From positions 1-16,529 of the forward strand of contig JAFAVL010000803.1 in the NCBI GenBank assembly GCA_019242465.1: DNA of 16,529 bases, given 5' to 3'. Positions 1-7,565 of this stretch are shown here, in pieces. Made by a program: the position numbers and the translations under genes. The notes under the pieces were generated by a model, which ran no database searches, was not told the DNA's origin, and was given only the letters and a program-made list of their open reading frames with translations. The number at the start of each line of letters is the position of its first letter. Position 1 is the first letter of the stretch. This stretch comes from Chroococcidiopsidaceae cyanobacterium CP_BM_RX_35. Lineage in GTDB: Bacteria > Cyanobacteriota > Cyanobacteriia > Cyanobacteriales > Chroococcidiopsidaceae.

Positions 1-424
<424 letters not shown>

Positions 425-492
425 TTGGGGGAATGGGGTGATAGAATTTTCTTCTGGATTGTGCTAGGGTGTTACTTGAATTTATTTAATTA

Positions 493-566
493 CGGGATGT
501 AGCGCAGCTTGGTAGCGCGCCTGCTTTGGGAGCAGGATGTCGCAGGTTCAAATCCTGTCATCCCGA
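493..566 (+). tRNA. tRNA-Pro (anticodon UGG)
   Basis: This is a full cloverleaf. The acceptor stem CGGGATG (493-499) pairs with CATCCCG (559-565), with discriminator A566. The anticodon stem CCTGC/GCAGG encloses the loop TTTGGGA, giving anticodon TGG at 527-529. The T arm CAGG-TTCAAAT-CCTG is canonical. The C1-G72 first pair is typical of bacterial proline tRNAs. The 3' CCA is not encoded, as expected for many cyanobacterial tRNAs. The gene sits alone between the GNAT gene and tic22. Confidence 0.97.
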
Positions 567-665
567 TTAGACTGTGAAGGCGACAACATGACTGAAACTA
601 GTTGAGCCGTGGTAAAGTCTAACCATTTGTCTCTCTCTATTTTTGCATTGATGCGAGGAGCTGTT

Positions 666-1475
666 ATGAAATCACTAGTTCGTCAGGGCGCAGCGCTGGT
701 TTTGATCGGGAGTACCATCATTGGTTCTATGCTCGTTGGTAGTACGCGGGTATTGGCTTTGTCTCCAGAGCAAATTGAGCAAAAGCTAGGACCAGTACCT
801 GTGTTTACGATTACAGATGGTAACGGGGCACCGCTGGTTGCTAAGGTACCAAATGGTAAGAAACAGGAGAACGTCGCAGGTGTCTTTATCAGTCAAAAGG
901 ATGCTCAGGGGTTTGTCGAGCAGCTAAAGACGAAGAATCCAGATCTAGCGAAAACGGTAAAAGTGATTCCTGTCTCCTTGGGGGAAGTTTATAAGCTAGA
1001 ACAAGCAAACAAAAATAAGCCCAATGCTCCGAACTTTACCTATGTACCAACCCAGCAGGAGGTGAGTTCGGCTTTGACGCTGCTGCACCAGAGTGGGCAA
1101 AATGTAAATAATTTTGATGGCACTCCTTTGTTTGTTGCTAGAGCCGGGAAGGAAAAAGGGTACTTGACGGTTAGACGGAACAATAAAGAAGTTATTCCTT
1201 TCTTTTTCAACAAGGAGGAGTTGCAGGCTATGGTGGACCGCTTCAAACAACAGAAGCCCGACCTAGCTGGCACAGTTGAAATTCAGGTCATCAGTTTAGA
1301 GGGAATGATTCAAACTCTGAAAACTCACAACGATTCTGGGTTAAATGAAGTTGTGCTTGTGCCTCCGCAGGATTCGATTGACTACGTGCGTTCGCTACAG
1401 CAATCGGCTCCAGCTCAGTCTCAGCCAAATAGTGGTCAAAGTCCTGCTACTAATACTCAAAGCCCTGGGCGTTGA
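666..1475 (+). CDS. Tic22 family periplasmic protein
   Basis: The product is a 269-residue exported protein. Cyanobacterial Tic22 proteins are periplasmic or thylakoid-associated chaperone-like proteins linked to outer-membrane biogenesis; the plastid homologue works in the intermembrane space during protein import. Here a signal peptide is clear: basic start MKSLVRQG, a hydrophobic core, and a cleavage-like VLA near residue 31. The mature part has the family opening LGPVPVFTITDGNGAPLVA and two similar halves, each with a phenylalanine-rich strand (VFISQKDAQGFVEQL and FFFNKEELQAMVDRF) followed by VKVIPVSL or VEIQVISL. The tail is Gln/Ser/Pro-rich and disordered. I chose the ATG at 666 because GAGGAG at 655-660 lies 5 nt upstream and the signal peptide then starts normally; the ATG at 651 and the GTG at 609 would add a non-signal extension. 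prmC follows after 3 nt. Confidence 0.88.
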   Translation: MKSLVRQGAALVLIGSTIIGSMLVGSTRVLALSPEQIEQKLGPVPVFTITDGNGAPLVAKVPNGKKQENVAGVFISQKDAQGFVEQLKTKNPDLAKTVKVIPVSLGEVYKLEQANKNKPNAPNFTYVPTQQEVSSALTLLHQSGQNVNNFDGTPLFVARAGKEKGYLTVRRNNKEVIPFFFNKEELQAMVDRFKQQKPDLAGTVEIQVISLEGMIQTLKTHNDSGLNEVVLVPPQDSIDYVRSLQQSAPAQSQPNSGQSPATNTQSPGR

Positions 1476-1478
1476 GGG

Positions 1479-2390
1479 ATGGCGGTTCAAGAGCCTGAAA
1501 TGGTCTCTGGTCACAACCTCTGGCAGTGGCGTGCAGCTGCACAATCAGCCGCGATCGCGGCTGATGTGCCAATCACTGAGGTAGACTGGTTACTACAGGA
1601 GTTAGCTGGACTAGACCGATTGGTACTCCGTTTAGAGACCTTTAAAAGTTGCTCCTGTATAAAACTACGACTGCCGCTAAAAGAGTTGGAGCAGCTGTGG
1701 CAACGGCGGCTAAAAGACAGGTTACCAGTCCAATATATTGCTGGGGTAACGCCTTGGCGGCGGCTTAAAGTGGCAGTTTCGCCAGGGGTGTTAATTCCGC
1801 GACCAGAAACGGAGTTTTTAATCGATCTCGCTCTCAAAGCTGTTCAAAGCAGCAGTGCCACCCACCTCAGTCGTGGGCATTGGGCAGATTTGGGGACGGG
1901 CAGTGGTGTGATCGCACTCTCGTTAGCAGATGCGTTCAAAGCGGCGACGATCCACGCCGTTGATCTGAGTGTCACTGCTCTATCTATTGCTCAGTACAAT
2001 GCTCTAACTCTGGGTTTTGCCGACCGCATTCACTTTTATCAGGGTAACTGGTGGGAGCCACTGGAACTTCTTAAAGGTCAGTTCAGCGGCTTAGTGGCAA
2101 ATCCACCTTATATTCCCACTCTAGAGGTGCAGCATCTACAGCCGGAAGTGGCTTTGCATGAACCCCATTTAGCGCTTGATGGTGGCTGGGATGGATTAGA
2201 CTGTATTCGACAGCTAGTAGAAACCTCTCCCACCTATCTATGTTCTGGTGGCGTCTTTTTAATCGAGATAATGGTAGGGCAAGCTGAGCAGGTAGCAGCT
2301 CTGCTGCACAGTCAAGGGAGCTATCACAACATTGAAATTCACACTGATTTAGCCGGAATTGAAAGGTATGCTCTAGCATATCGCTATTAG
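1479..2390 (+). CDS. prmC: Peptide chain release factor N5-glutamine methyltransferase
   Basis: PrmC (HemK) methylates the glutamine of the GGQ motif in release factors RF1 and RF2, using S-adenosylmethionine, in the cytoplasm. The 303-residue product has the usual layout: a helical N-terminal release-factor-binding domain (about 1-95), the linker motif LIPRPETE (105-112), the SAM-binding motif DLGTGSG (137-143) and the catalytic NPPYIP (208-213), whose Asn-Pro-Pro-Tyr holds the target glutamine. The start used is ATG 1479, just after the tic22 stop. An in-frame ATG at 1500 giving MVSGHNLWQWR is a strong alternative, because the family usually begins close to this block and neither start has a clear Shine-Dalgarno. 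Translational coupling to tic22 is likely. The gene contains a 22-bp palindrome centred on a HIP1 site at 1544-1565. tsaC follows after 45 nt. Confidence 0.94.
   Translation: MAVQEPEMVSGHNLWQWRAAAQSAAIAADVPITEVDWLLQELAGLDRLVLRLETFKSCSCIKLRLPLKELEQLWQRRLKDRLPVQYIAGVTPWRRLKVAVSPGVLIPRPETEFLIDLALKAVQSSSATHLSRGHWADLGTGSGVIALSLADAFKAATIHAVDLSVTALSIAQYNALTLGFADRIHFYQGNWWEPLELLKGQFSGLVANPPYIPTLEVQHLQPEVALHEPHLALDGGWDGLDCIRQLVETSPTYLCSGGVFLIEIMVGQAEQVAALLHSQGSYHNIEIHTDLAGIERYALAYRY
1544..1565. repeat. 22-bp perfect palindrome centred on a HIP1 octamer
   Basis: The arms ATCAGCCGCGA and TCGCGGCTGAT meet with no spacer; the HIP1 octamer GCGATCGC occupies 1551-1558. The site lies inside prmC and encodes residues of the Ala-rich stretch AQSAAIAADV. 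HIP1 is a known over-represented cyanobacterial octamer; the extension to 22 bp is a direct observation. Confidence 0.9.
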
Positions 2391-2435
2391 TCACGTTACA
2401 AAATTTCCAATCCCAAATTGCCTTACTTCTGCCAG

Positions 2436-3032
2436 ATGACACAAGTTACCCTAGAAGCCCTAGTCGCTGGGGTGAATGCTGGATATTTGATTAGTTTTCC
2501 TACAGATACGGTTCCGGCTCTAGCAGCCCGACCCGAGCGGGCTGATTTAGTATTTACAGCCAAGCGGCGAAGCCAAAGCAAACCCTTAATTTTGATGGCA
2601 GCCACTCCAGCTGAGCTGTGGTCTTTTACGTTTGGCAGTACAGACGAGCAGCTGATTTGGCAACAAGTGGCACAAGCCTACTGGCCTGGAGCGCTGACGC
2701 TGATTTTACCAGCAAGTGAGTGTGTCCCACCAGCAATGAACCCCAACGATCCGAAGACGATTGGGTTACGGGTACCCAATAATACAGTTGCACGCAACAT
2801 CCTGTCACGAACCGGACCGCTTGCTACCACGAGTGCCAATTTGTCGGGTCAGCTGCCTCTACTAACGATGGCAGAAATAGCTGCCCAATTTCCAGATGTT
2901 TTAATCCCATCAAGAGAATTGTTAGCGGTTGAATCCGGAATCGGCATTCCTTCTACTGTTGTTAAATGGATGGGCTCTCATTGGGAAGTTTTGCGGCAGG
3001 GAGCGGTTAAGCTAGAGTATGGTGTGGAGTGA
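2436..3032 (+). CDS. tsaC: L-threonylcarbamoyladenylate synthase, TsaC/YrdC/Sua5 family
   Basis: The enzyme makes threonylcarbamoyl-AMP from threonine, bicarbonate and ATP, the first step of the t6A modification at position 37 of ANN-decoding tRNAs. The 198-residue product is a single YrdC domain without the C-terminal Sua5 domain. Visible motifs are the N-terminal FPTDTVPALA (21-30), KRRSQSKPLIL (43-53, the Lys/Arg nucleotide-binding loop), the central GLRVPNN and the C-terminal TTSANLSG. I chose ATG 2436 because it directly opens the conserved domain; a TTG at 2418 would add only MPYFCQ. No strong ribosome-binding site is visible, so expression probably depends on read-through from prmC. 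The last 14 nt overlap the start of the kinase-like gene. The symbol follows the family; some annotators would use a generic Sua5/YciO/YrdC label. Confidence 0.88.
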   Translation: MTQVTLEALVAGVNAGYLISFPTDTVPALAARPERADLVFTAKRRSQSKPLILMAATPAELWSFTFGSTDEQLIWQQVAQAYWPGALTLILPASECVPPAMNPNDPKTIGLRVPNNTVARNILSRTGPLATTSANLSGQLPLLTMAEIAAQFPDVLIPSRELLAVESGIGIPSTVVKWMGSHWEVLRQGAVKLEYGVE

Positions 3033-3996
3033 CTGGATATATACTGGAATCGGATTAGGATTGGGTTTAAGCTGTGGTTGGCTGTGGGCGCAGCGAGGTC
3101 GTCTATTTCACTTATCCTCAGCATCCGCAATAGCTAAGCAAGAAACGGTGGCACCCGATCAGCAAAATCTCCTAGAACGGCTAGAGGCTTACCAGTTGGC
3201 ATATCAGCTGGCAGAGGAAATGAGTCGATTTAAAGCCGGGTTTCTGGTACGGGTTTCCCATGAGCTACGTTCGCCTCTCAACAGTCTGATCGGTCTGCAT
3301 CAGTTAATTCTGTCCGACTTATGTGAAAATCCGGATGAAGAGCGCGAGTTTGTCACTAAGGCTAACGAGGCGGCGCTGAAGTTAGTGAAGCTACTTGATG
3401 AAATTCTCAACGTAGCTAGAGCCGAACATGGTACGAATCAGCTAGAGATTCAGCCGCTCCAGCTAGCTGCAGTGTTGCAGGAAATGTATCAATTAACCCA
3501 TCTGCTGGCTCTAAATCGTAACTTTCAGCTGCGGGTATCGCCACCTGCTCCAGAAATCTATATCCTGGCAGATCCTCGTTGGCTACAGCAGGTATTAGTA
3601 AGTTTAGTCAATACTTCACTTGTCCAAATGGAGGAGGGTAGTATTTACGTTTCTGCCAAAACTCTATCGGCACTCAGCGTTCCGCCAGGGGTAGCTCCAG
3701 TGGCTGCCTTGAGCGGGCTTGATTACGTTTACATTTGGCTTGATGTCCAGATGAATCCAAATCTTTGGAGTCAAGAAGCCGTGGATTTAATGCACACTAC
3801 ATCAGTTAATCAGACCGTTACTCCCTCGTCTGGACTTTCACTGATGATGAATCAGACACTAATAGAACTGATGAAAGGTCATCTAGAGGTTTTCCCAATA
3901 TCAATGGATATCAGTGAGTCCCCTTGGACTCGGATTCAACTTGCCATGCCCATTGTCATTCCTGAAGCTGCAACTTTTGGAGCGGAAGGGGACTGA
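3019..3996 (+). CDS. Membrane-anchored histidine-kinase-like protein with degenerate ATPase half
   Basis: The product has 325 residues. There is one N-terminal transmembrane helix (about 6-26), a short helical linker (50-75), then a well-formed HisKA dimerisation helix with H-box FLVRVSHELRSPLNSLIGL and candidate phospho-acceptor His81. The second half sits where the HATPase_c domain should be, but key residues are missing. The N-box position reads QVLVSLVNTSLVQ, with Thr199 where the Mg-binding Asn is expected. The G1 box (DxGxG) is replaced by LDVQMNP near 241-247. A G2-like SGLSLMMNQTL (271-281) and the strand SPWTRIQLAMP remain. From family knowledge such a protein probably cannot autophosphorylate normally; it might act as a dimeric scaffold or be phosphorylated by another kinase. 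That is inference. The start overlaps tsaC by 14 nt, suggesting coupling, and the 3' end overlaps the convergent GNAT gene by 41 nt. No response regulator lies in the window. Confidence 0.85.
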   Translation: MVWSDWIYTGIGLGLGLSCGWLWAQRGRLFHLSSASAIAKQETVAPDQQNLLERLEAYQLAYQLAEEMSRFKAGFLVRVSHELRSPLNSLIGLHQLILSDLCENPDEEREFVTKANEAALKLVKLLDEILNVARAEHGTNQLEIQPLQLAAVLQEMYQLTHLLALNRNFQLRVSPPAPEIYILADPRWLQQVLVSLVNTSLVQMEEGSIYVSAKTLSALSVPPGVAPVAALSGLDYVYIWLDVQMNPNLWSQEAVDLMHTTSVNQTVTPSSGLSLMMNQTLIELMKGHLEVFPISMDISESPWTRIQLAMPIVIPEAATFGAEGD

Positions 3997-4411
3997 GTTG
4001 GGGCTGATTGAACAGTACCATCGTAGTGCTAGTATTAGCCTTAAACCCAATCCGTTCGTAAAACTGTTGTTGATGGGTCGTCATGAGATAGACGCGCTCC
4101 ACCCGGTTCATGTGCGGATGGCTCAAAACAGTTTCAACCAATTTTCGCCCCAAGCCAGCACTACGATAATCTGGTTGGATCACAACATCCCAAATGGTGG
4201 CGCGGTAAATACCATCTGAGGTAGCTCTAGCAAACCCAATTAGCCTCTCTTGATCCCAAACAGTGATGACAGGATTACTGTTAGCAATAGCGATGCTTAA
4301 GTCTTCAACACTTCGCTCCTGAGCCCAAAAAGCTCCCCGCTTTAATAGTGATTGAAGTTGGCTCAAGTCAAAAGACTTGTGCTCAGAGAACTGAATATGA
4401 CTACAATCCAT
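3956..4411 (-). CDS. GNAT family N-acetyltransferase (paralogue of the one at the left edge)
   Basis: The product is a 151-residue single-domain acetyltransferase. Motif A reads QPDYRSAGLGRKL (R-x-x-G-x-G, acetyl-CoA pyrophosphate loop). It is preceded by [21 protein letters not shown], nearly the same as the matching part of the GNAT at 1-424, and followed by the C-terminal FYERIGF. The N-terminal half (DCSHIQFSEHKSFDLSQL) differs from the other copy. The substrate is unknown. The start ATG at 4411 has no obvious Shine-Dalgarno. It is the last gene of the - strand block, 126 nt downstream of the small membrane protein; that gap holds a C-rich repeat and a 7-bp inverted repeat (CTGTTAC 4418-4424 / GTAACAG 4465-4471). 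The last 41 nt overlap, tail to tail, the kinase-like gene on the other strand, so convergent transcripts will be mutually antisense there. Confidence 0.9.
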   Translation of the reverse strand: MDCSHIQFSEHKSFDLSQLQSLLKRGAFWAQERSVEDLSIAIANSNPVITVWDQERLIGFARATSDGIYRATIWDVVIQPDYRSAGLGRKLVETVLSHPHMNRVERVYLMTTHQQQFYERIGFKANTSTTMVLFNQPQLSPLPLQKLQLQE

Positions 4412-4502
4412 AATTTACTGTTACATACATTGAGGATTGTAACTCCAACTTCACATTTTGCAAAGTAACAGCTTAGTGACGTTTATTAACTCACTCTTGT
4501 TT

Positions 4503-4534
4503 CCCCCTGCTCCCTGCCCCCCTGCCCCCTGCCT
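4503..4534. repeat. C-rich heptamer-like short tandem repeat (STRR-type)
   Basis: Four imperfect units follow each other: CCCCCTG, CTCCCTG, CCCCCCTG and CCCCCTG (4503-4531), then CCT. The array sits between the small membrane protein stop and the second GNAT gene. Such short tandem repeated repetitive sequences are a known feature of many cyanobacterial genomes. A related array lies at 16478-16522. Confidence 0.8.
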
Positions 4535-4537
4535 CTT

Positions 4538-4954
4538 CTATCGGCACACCCAACGCCACAAAGGATGACTAGGTCCCTGCTGTCGAATTCGGCAAACCTT
4601 TTGTTCGAGGCGCTGCTGTTCTTGAGGAGGCAGTCCCAGGAGCATGTTCCGACTTTGCCACGCCAAAACGGCAACAGTCATGGCAATACAAAAAGTCAGT
4701 CCTAAGGTTGGCAGAGGGTTGTAATAGAGACCATATCGCACCGCTACCCAGGTAAAGTATTGCAGCCATATGGCAATTTCTGCACGCAGCCCCCATAGGC
4801 TTAAAGGTGCAATACTAACCCATAAGATCCCTACTACTAACCACCTGCTATAGACCTTGAGCTGGTGTAATCTTTGCACCTGCTGCTTAAAAACTGGGTC
4901 GAGATGCACATCTGCTCTAACTGATTCAAAAGGTTGGATCTCTGACTGGTCCAT
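4538..4954 (-). CDS. Small membrane protein of unknown function, downstream of secDF
   Basis: I do not recognise a named family. The 138-residue product starts with an acidic, soluble segment (MDQSEIQPFESVRADVHLDP) and an amphipathic stretch QQVQRLHQLKVYSR. A transmembrane helix follows at about 37-55 (WLVVGILWVSIAPLSLW), then a less hydrophobic, aromatic segment (60-79), a second clear helix at about 83-100 (TLGLTFCIAMTVAVLAW), and a Gln/Arg-rich cytoplasmic-looking tail. The start ATG at 4954 is 28 nt after the secF stop on the same strand, so it is probably the third gene of a secD-secF operon. A role linked to the Sec translocon is only suggested by position. No clear Shine-Dalgarno is visible. 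The stop is followed within a few bases by the C-rich repeat. Confidence 0.75.
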   Translation of the reverse strand: MDQSEIQPFESVRADVHLDPVFKQQVQRLHQLKVYSRWLVVGILWVSIAPLSLWGLRAEIAIWLQYFTWVAVRYGLYYNPLPTLGLTFCIAMTVAVLAWQSRNMLLGLPPQEQQRLEQKVCRIRQQGPSHPLWRWVCR

Positions 4955-4982
4955 GACATGTGCGCGATTTAAGCCAAGCTGA

Positions 4983-5960
4983 TTATCGACCGTCGTCCGA
5001 ACTGGTCAAAGCATCAACAGGATCTGTACTGATAGTCTTTGGTGGCTGACTGTAGCGACGCCACCAAGCAAGTAAGGGACTGGCGATAAAGATACTAGAA
5101 TAAGCTCCCATTGTGAACCCAATGATCAGAGCTAGGGAGAAGTTTCTCAGGCTTTCACCGCCAAAGAGGAAGATGGAAAACAACGTTAGCAGTACCGTTA
5201 ATGTCGTGTTGATGGAGCGCGTGAGGGTCTGATTGACAGCATCATCCACAATTTGGTTAATAGAATTGTTCGGATTGAGTTTAAGGATTTCCCGAATCCG
5301 GTCATAAATGACGACTGTGTCCGTGACGGAGAAGCCAGTGATTGTTAAGAGTGCGACGATAAACAAGCTATCGACTTCTACACCCAGCACTAGACCCAAA
5401 AAAGCGAAAACCCCAACGGTAATTAAGACATCGTGGAACAAGGCAAGAATTGCAATGACTGCATAATCTGTCTGAAATCGCCATCTTAGGTAGGCGACAA
5501 TGCCAATAAAGGACACAACTAGAGCCAACAAACCAGAAGATAAGAGTTGTTGACCGATGATGGGACCAACGGTGTCAATTTGAGTAGCTTGAGGATTAAA
5601 TTCACCAAGTTTTTGGCTCAAGGCAGTTTGCAACTGCGTGCGTTGGTCTACATTTAATGTCTTTGTCCGTAAGGAGACTGCCTGTTGATTTTGACCGACA
5701 ATTTGGATGCTGCTGTTGCCGAGTCCTTGCTCGTCAACGATTTGCCGAACTGTGGCGATGTCTATTGGGCGATCGCAGTTGTGCGGCACTTGACAATTGC
5801 GTTCAAACTGGAGTCGGGTACCACCCGCAAAATCTAGACCAAGCCGTAACGGTGCGCCTAGTTGTTGCCAGGAAATCCCCATTGACACTAAGCCACTAAG
5901 GATAAGAGCCGCAGAAAACGTCCACCACCAACGCTGCTGTCCGATGACGCTAAATTTCAT
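4983..5960 (-). CDS. secF: Protein translocase subunit SecF
   Basis: SecF pairs with SecD to form the proton-driven accessory complex that pulls preproteins through SecYEG; both are RND-superfamily membrane proteins. The 325-residue product has TM1 near residues 10-30, the SecF signature [16 protein letters not shown], a periplasmic domain of about 100 residues (containing [18 protein letters not shown]), and then five more hydrophobic helices from about residue 140. The helix-4 region carries the conserved [17 protein letters not shown], including the charged residues tied to proton movement in this family. The length is normal. Its ATG overlaps the secD stop in an ATGA arrangement (5957-5960), which indicates translational coupling. 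A HIP1 site lies inside the gene at 5769-5776. Confidence 0.97.
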   Translation of the reverse strand: MKFSVIGQQRWWWTFSAALILSGLVSMGISWQQLGAPLRLGLDFAGGTRLQFERNCQVPHNCDRPIDIATVRQIVDEQGLGNSSIQIVGQNQQAVSLRTKTLNVDQRTQLQTALSQKLGEFNPQATQIDTVGPIIGQQLLSSGLLALVVSFIGIVAYLRWRFQTDYAVIAILALFHDVLITVGVFAFLGLVLGVEVDSLFIVALLTITGFSVTDTVVIYDRIREILKLNPNNSINQIVDDAVNQTLTRSINTTLTVLLTLFSIFLFGGESLRNFSLALIIGFTMGAYSSIFIASPLLAWWRRYSQPPKTISTDPVDALTSSDDGR

Positions 5961-7381
5961 CTCGCCCCCTGTGTCTGAGACTTCAATGTGGATGGCAGAT
6001 TAGGACAAAACAGTTCGGGCTTCCGTAATCCAGGGAAGCTCAATGTCAGTAAGAGCAGCGTGCGGCTACAGGTAATTGCTGTAAATAAATTGACTCCCAG
6101 TCCCAGCATCAGTGTGATCCCAAAGCCCCGAACTAGACCTGAACCTAGCCAAATCAGCGCTAAACAAGCAATTAACGTGGTGACATGGCTGTCTAGAATG
6201 CTGGACCAAGCTCGATAGAACCCAGCCTCTACTGAACGATATAGGGTTTTGCCAGCGCGAAGTTCCTCACGAGTGCGCTCAAAAATCAGGACGTTGGCAT
6301 CAACTGCCATCCCAATACTAAGGATAAATCCAGCAATCCCCGCCAAGCTCAAGGTGAACTGTAACCCAGCAAAGACAGCATAGGTTAACACGGCATAGAT
6401 GATTAAAGCTACATCAGCGATGATTCCAGGCAGTCGGTAGTAGAGCACCATAAAGACCAACACTAGAACTAGACCACCGATCCCGGCATAGATGCTGCGT
6501 TGGATGCTGTCTTTACCCAAGGTGGCTCCAACTGTTCGGTTCTCTACGACTTCTACAGGGAATGGCAAAGCCCCACCTTTAAGCTGAACTGCCAGGTCGT
6601 TTGCCGATTTGGCAGTAAAGGTGCTGCTGCTAATCGTGGCTCGCCCACCACTGATGCCTGTCTGTGCATATTCGGCACCGACACTAGCAGCACTAATTAA
6701 TTTGTTGTCTAGAAAAATGCCAATGCTGCGTCCCGTACCAGCGAGATTCTTCGTTAACTTAGCGAACAATTCGCCGCCAAACTGGTCGAACTGGAGGTCA
6801 ACGTCCCAGGCGTTGCTGTTAGGATGCGGCGCAGCACCTGCATCCTTGAGATATTTACCAGTTAGTGGGGGGTTGGTGCTTTCAAATAGCCCTAAAAGCG
6901 CCTGATTTGTCTGATTGAGGGAGACTTGATTTTTGGCGATCACTGCCGCATCTCCACTCTGCCTCAGCTCTGCCTGCTGAGCTAGCTTGGCTTGTTGAAC
7001 CTGGTATTCAGCAGTTAGTTGCCCCTCTGTGCCTGGCTTTTGTAGGCGAAACTCCAGTTGTGCTGTACCGCCTAGCACCCGTTCTGCTTGCTGGGGATCA
7101 CTCACCCCTGGCAGTTGCACCAAAATTTGGTTGTTGCCCACCGTCTGTACCACTGATTCAGAGACGCCAAGACCGTTAATTCGATTTTCTAGGACTCTCT
7201 GAACTGCTGCCAAATCTTGGGGGCTGATTTGCTTAACTTCCTGGGAAGGCTTCACCTGAATTGTCAGTTGTGCCCCTCCTCTTAGGTCTAGCCCTAAAGG
7301 AACAGGATACTTAACAATCACCACAATGGCGACGACGAGAAGAATGAGGATCAAACCCAATAGCGATCGCTGTCTTTGCAT
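5957..7381 (-). CDS. secD: Protein translocase subunit SecD
   Basis: This is the partner of SecF in the SecDF complex. The 474-residue product begins with a transmembrane helix (about 7-24), followed by [16 protein letters not shown], the SecD D1 signature. The large periplasmic P1 region follows, including [22 protein letters not shown] and a Gln/Ala-rich stretch (about 120-160). Then come the second periplasmic part ([26 protein letters not shown]) and a five-helix membrane block with [22 protein letters not shown], the family's conserved helix-4 motif. Cyanobacterial SecD proteins are shorter than the E. coli form, so the size is normal. The ATG at 7381 is preceded on the coding strand by GGTTAGGG at very short spacing. 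The leader (7382-7565) is largely occupied by a nested palindromic repeat. pdhB lies upstream on the same strand. Confidence 0.97.
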   Translation of the reverse strand: MQRQRSLLGLILILLVVAIVVIVKYPVPLGLDLRGGAQLTIQVKPSQEVKQISPQDLAAVQRVLENRINGLGVSESVVQTVGNNQILVQLPGVSDPQQAERVLGGTAQLEFRLQKPGTEGQLTAEYQVQQAKLAQQAELRQSGDAAVIAKNQVSLNQTNQALLGLFESTNPPLTGKYLKDAGAAPHPNSNAWDVDLQFDQFGGELFAKLTKNLAGTGRSIGIFLDNKLISAASVGAEYAQTGISGGRATISSSTFTAKSANDLAVQLKGGALPFPVEVVENRTVGATLGKDSIQRSIYAGIGGLVLVLVFMVLYYRLPGIIADVALIIYAVLTYAVFAGLQFTLSLAGIAGFILSIGMAVDANVLIFERTREELRAGKTLYRSVEAGFYRAWSSILDSHVTTLIACLALIWLGSGLVRGFGITLMLGLGVNLFTAITCSRTLLLLTLSFPGLRKPELFCPNLPSTLKSQTQGAR

Positions 7382-7391
7382 ACCCTAACCC

Positions 7392-7505
7392 GCTCCGAAG
7401 TTCCGAGCTTCCTAAAGGAAGAGCTCCGCTAACGGAGGCAACCTCTCTTACGAAGTTCCGCTCGGGGGAGACCTCCGCTCGGACTTCGCGCTCCGCTCGG
7501 ACTTC
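7392..7505. repeat. Nested palindromic and tandem repeat cluster in the secD leader
   Basis: Several small structured units are packed together. GCTCcGAA-g-TTCcGAGC is an imperfect palindrome at 7392-7408. CTTCC-TAAA-GGAAG is a hairpin at 7408-7421. CTCCG-CTAA-CGGAG is a hairpin at 7424-7437. A 15-mer, CTCCGCTCGGACTTC, occurs twice at 7473-7487 and 7491-7505, with a period of 18. A related CGAAGTTCCGCTCGG lies at 7451-7465. The units share the words GCTCGG, GAAGT and CTCCG. The pattern looks like an interspersed, structured cyanobacterial repeat; I cannot name the family. The element is in the pdhB-secD gap and would be transcribed as the secD 5' leader. Confidence 0.8.
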
Positions 7506-7565
7506 TCTCCGACAAATGCTATGATAATCCGTTTTGTGCGGCTTGAGCATAAGACAGCAACACAG

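Noticed and set aside
567..622. 7-bp inverted repeat TTAGACT/AGTCTAA after the tRNA
   Set aside because: The arms are 42 nt apart and short; no T-run follows, so chance is a sufficient explanation.
609..665. Longer start for the Tic22 gene (GTG 609 or ATG 651)
   Set aside because: These starts lack a well-spaced Shine-Dalgarno and would place extra residues before a normal signal peptide.
2083..2442. 119-codon open frame on the - strand
   Set aside because: Antisense to the conserved C-terminal half of prmC; no domain and no ribosome-binding site.
3914..4219. 101-codon open frame on the + strand over the kinase/GNAT junction
   Set aside because: It overlaps the 3' end of the kinase gene in another frame and is antisense to the GNAT gene; both real genes have clear family motifs.
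7473..7505. Possible CRISPR array (15-mer repeated at a period of 18)
   Set aside because: Only two copies with a 3-nt spacer; no spacer-repeat structure and no cas genes.
7311..7550. Open frame on the - strand with Arg/Glu-rich repeated peptide
   Set aside because: It is a translation of the palindromic repeat cluster running into the start of secD in another frame; the repetitive peptide reflects the DNA repeat, not a protein family.
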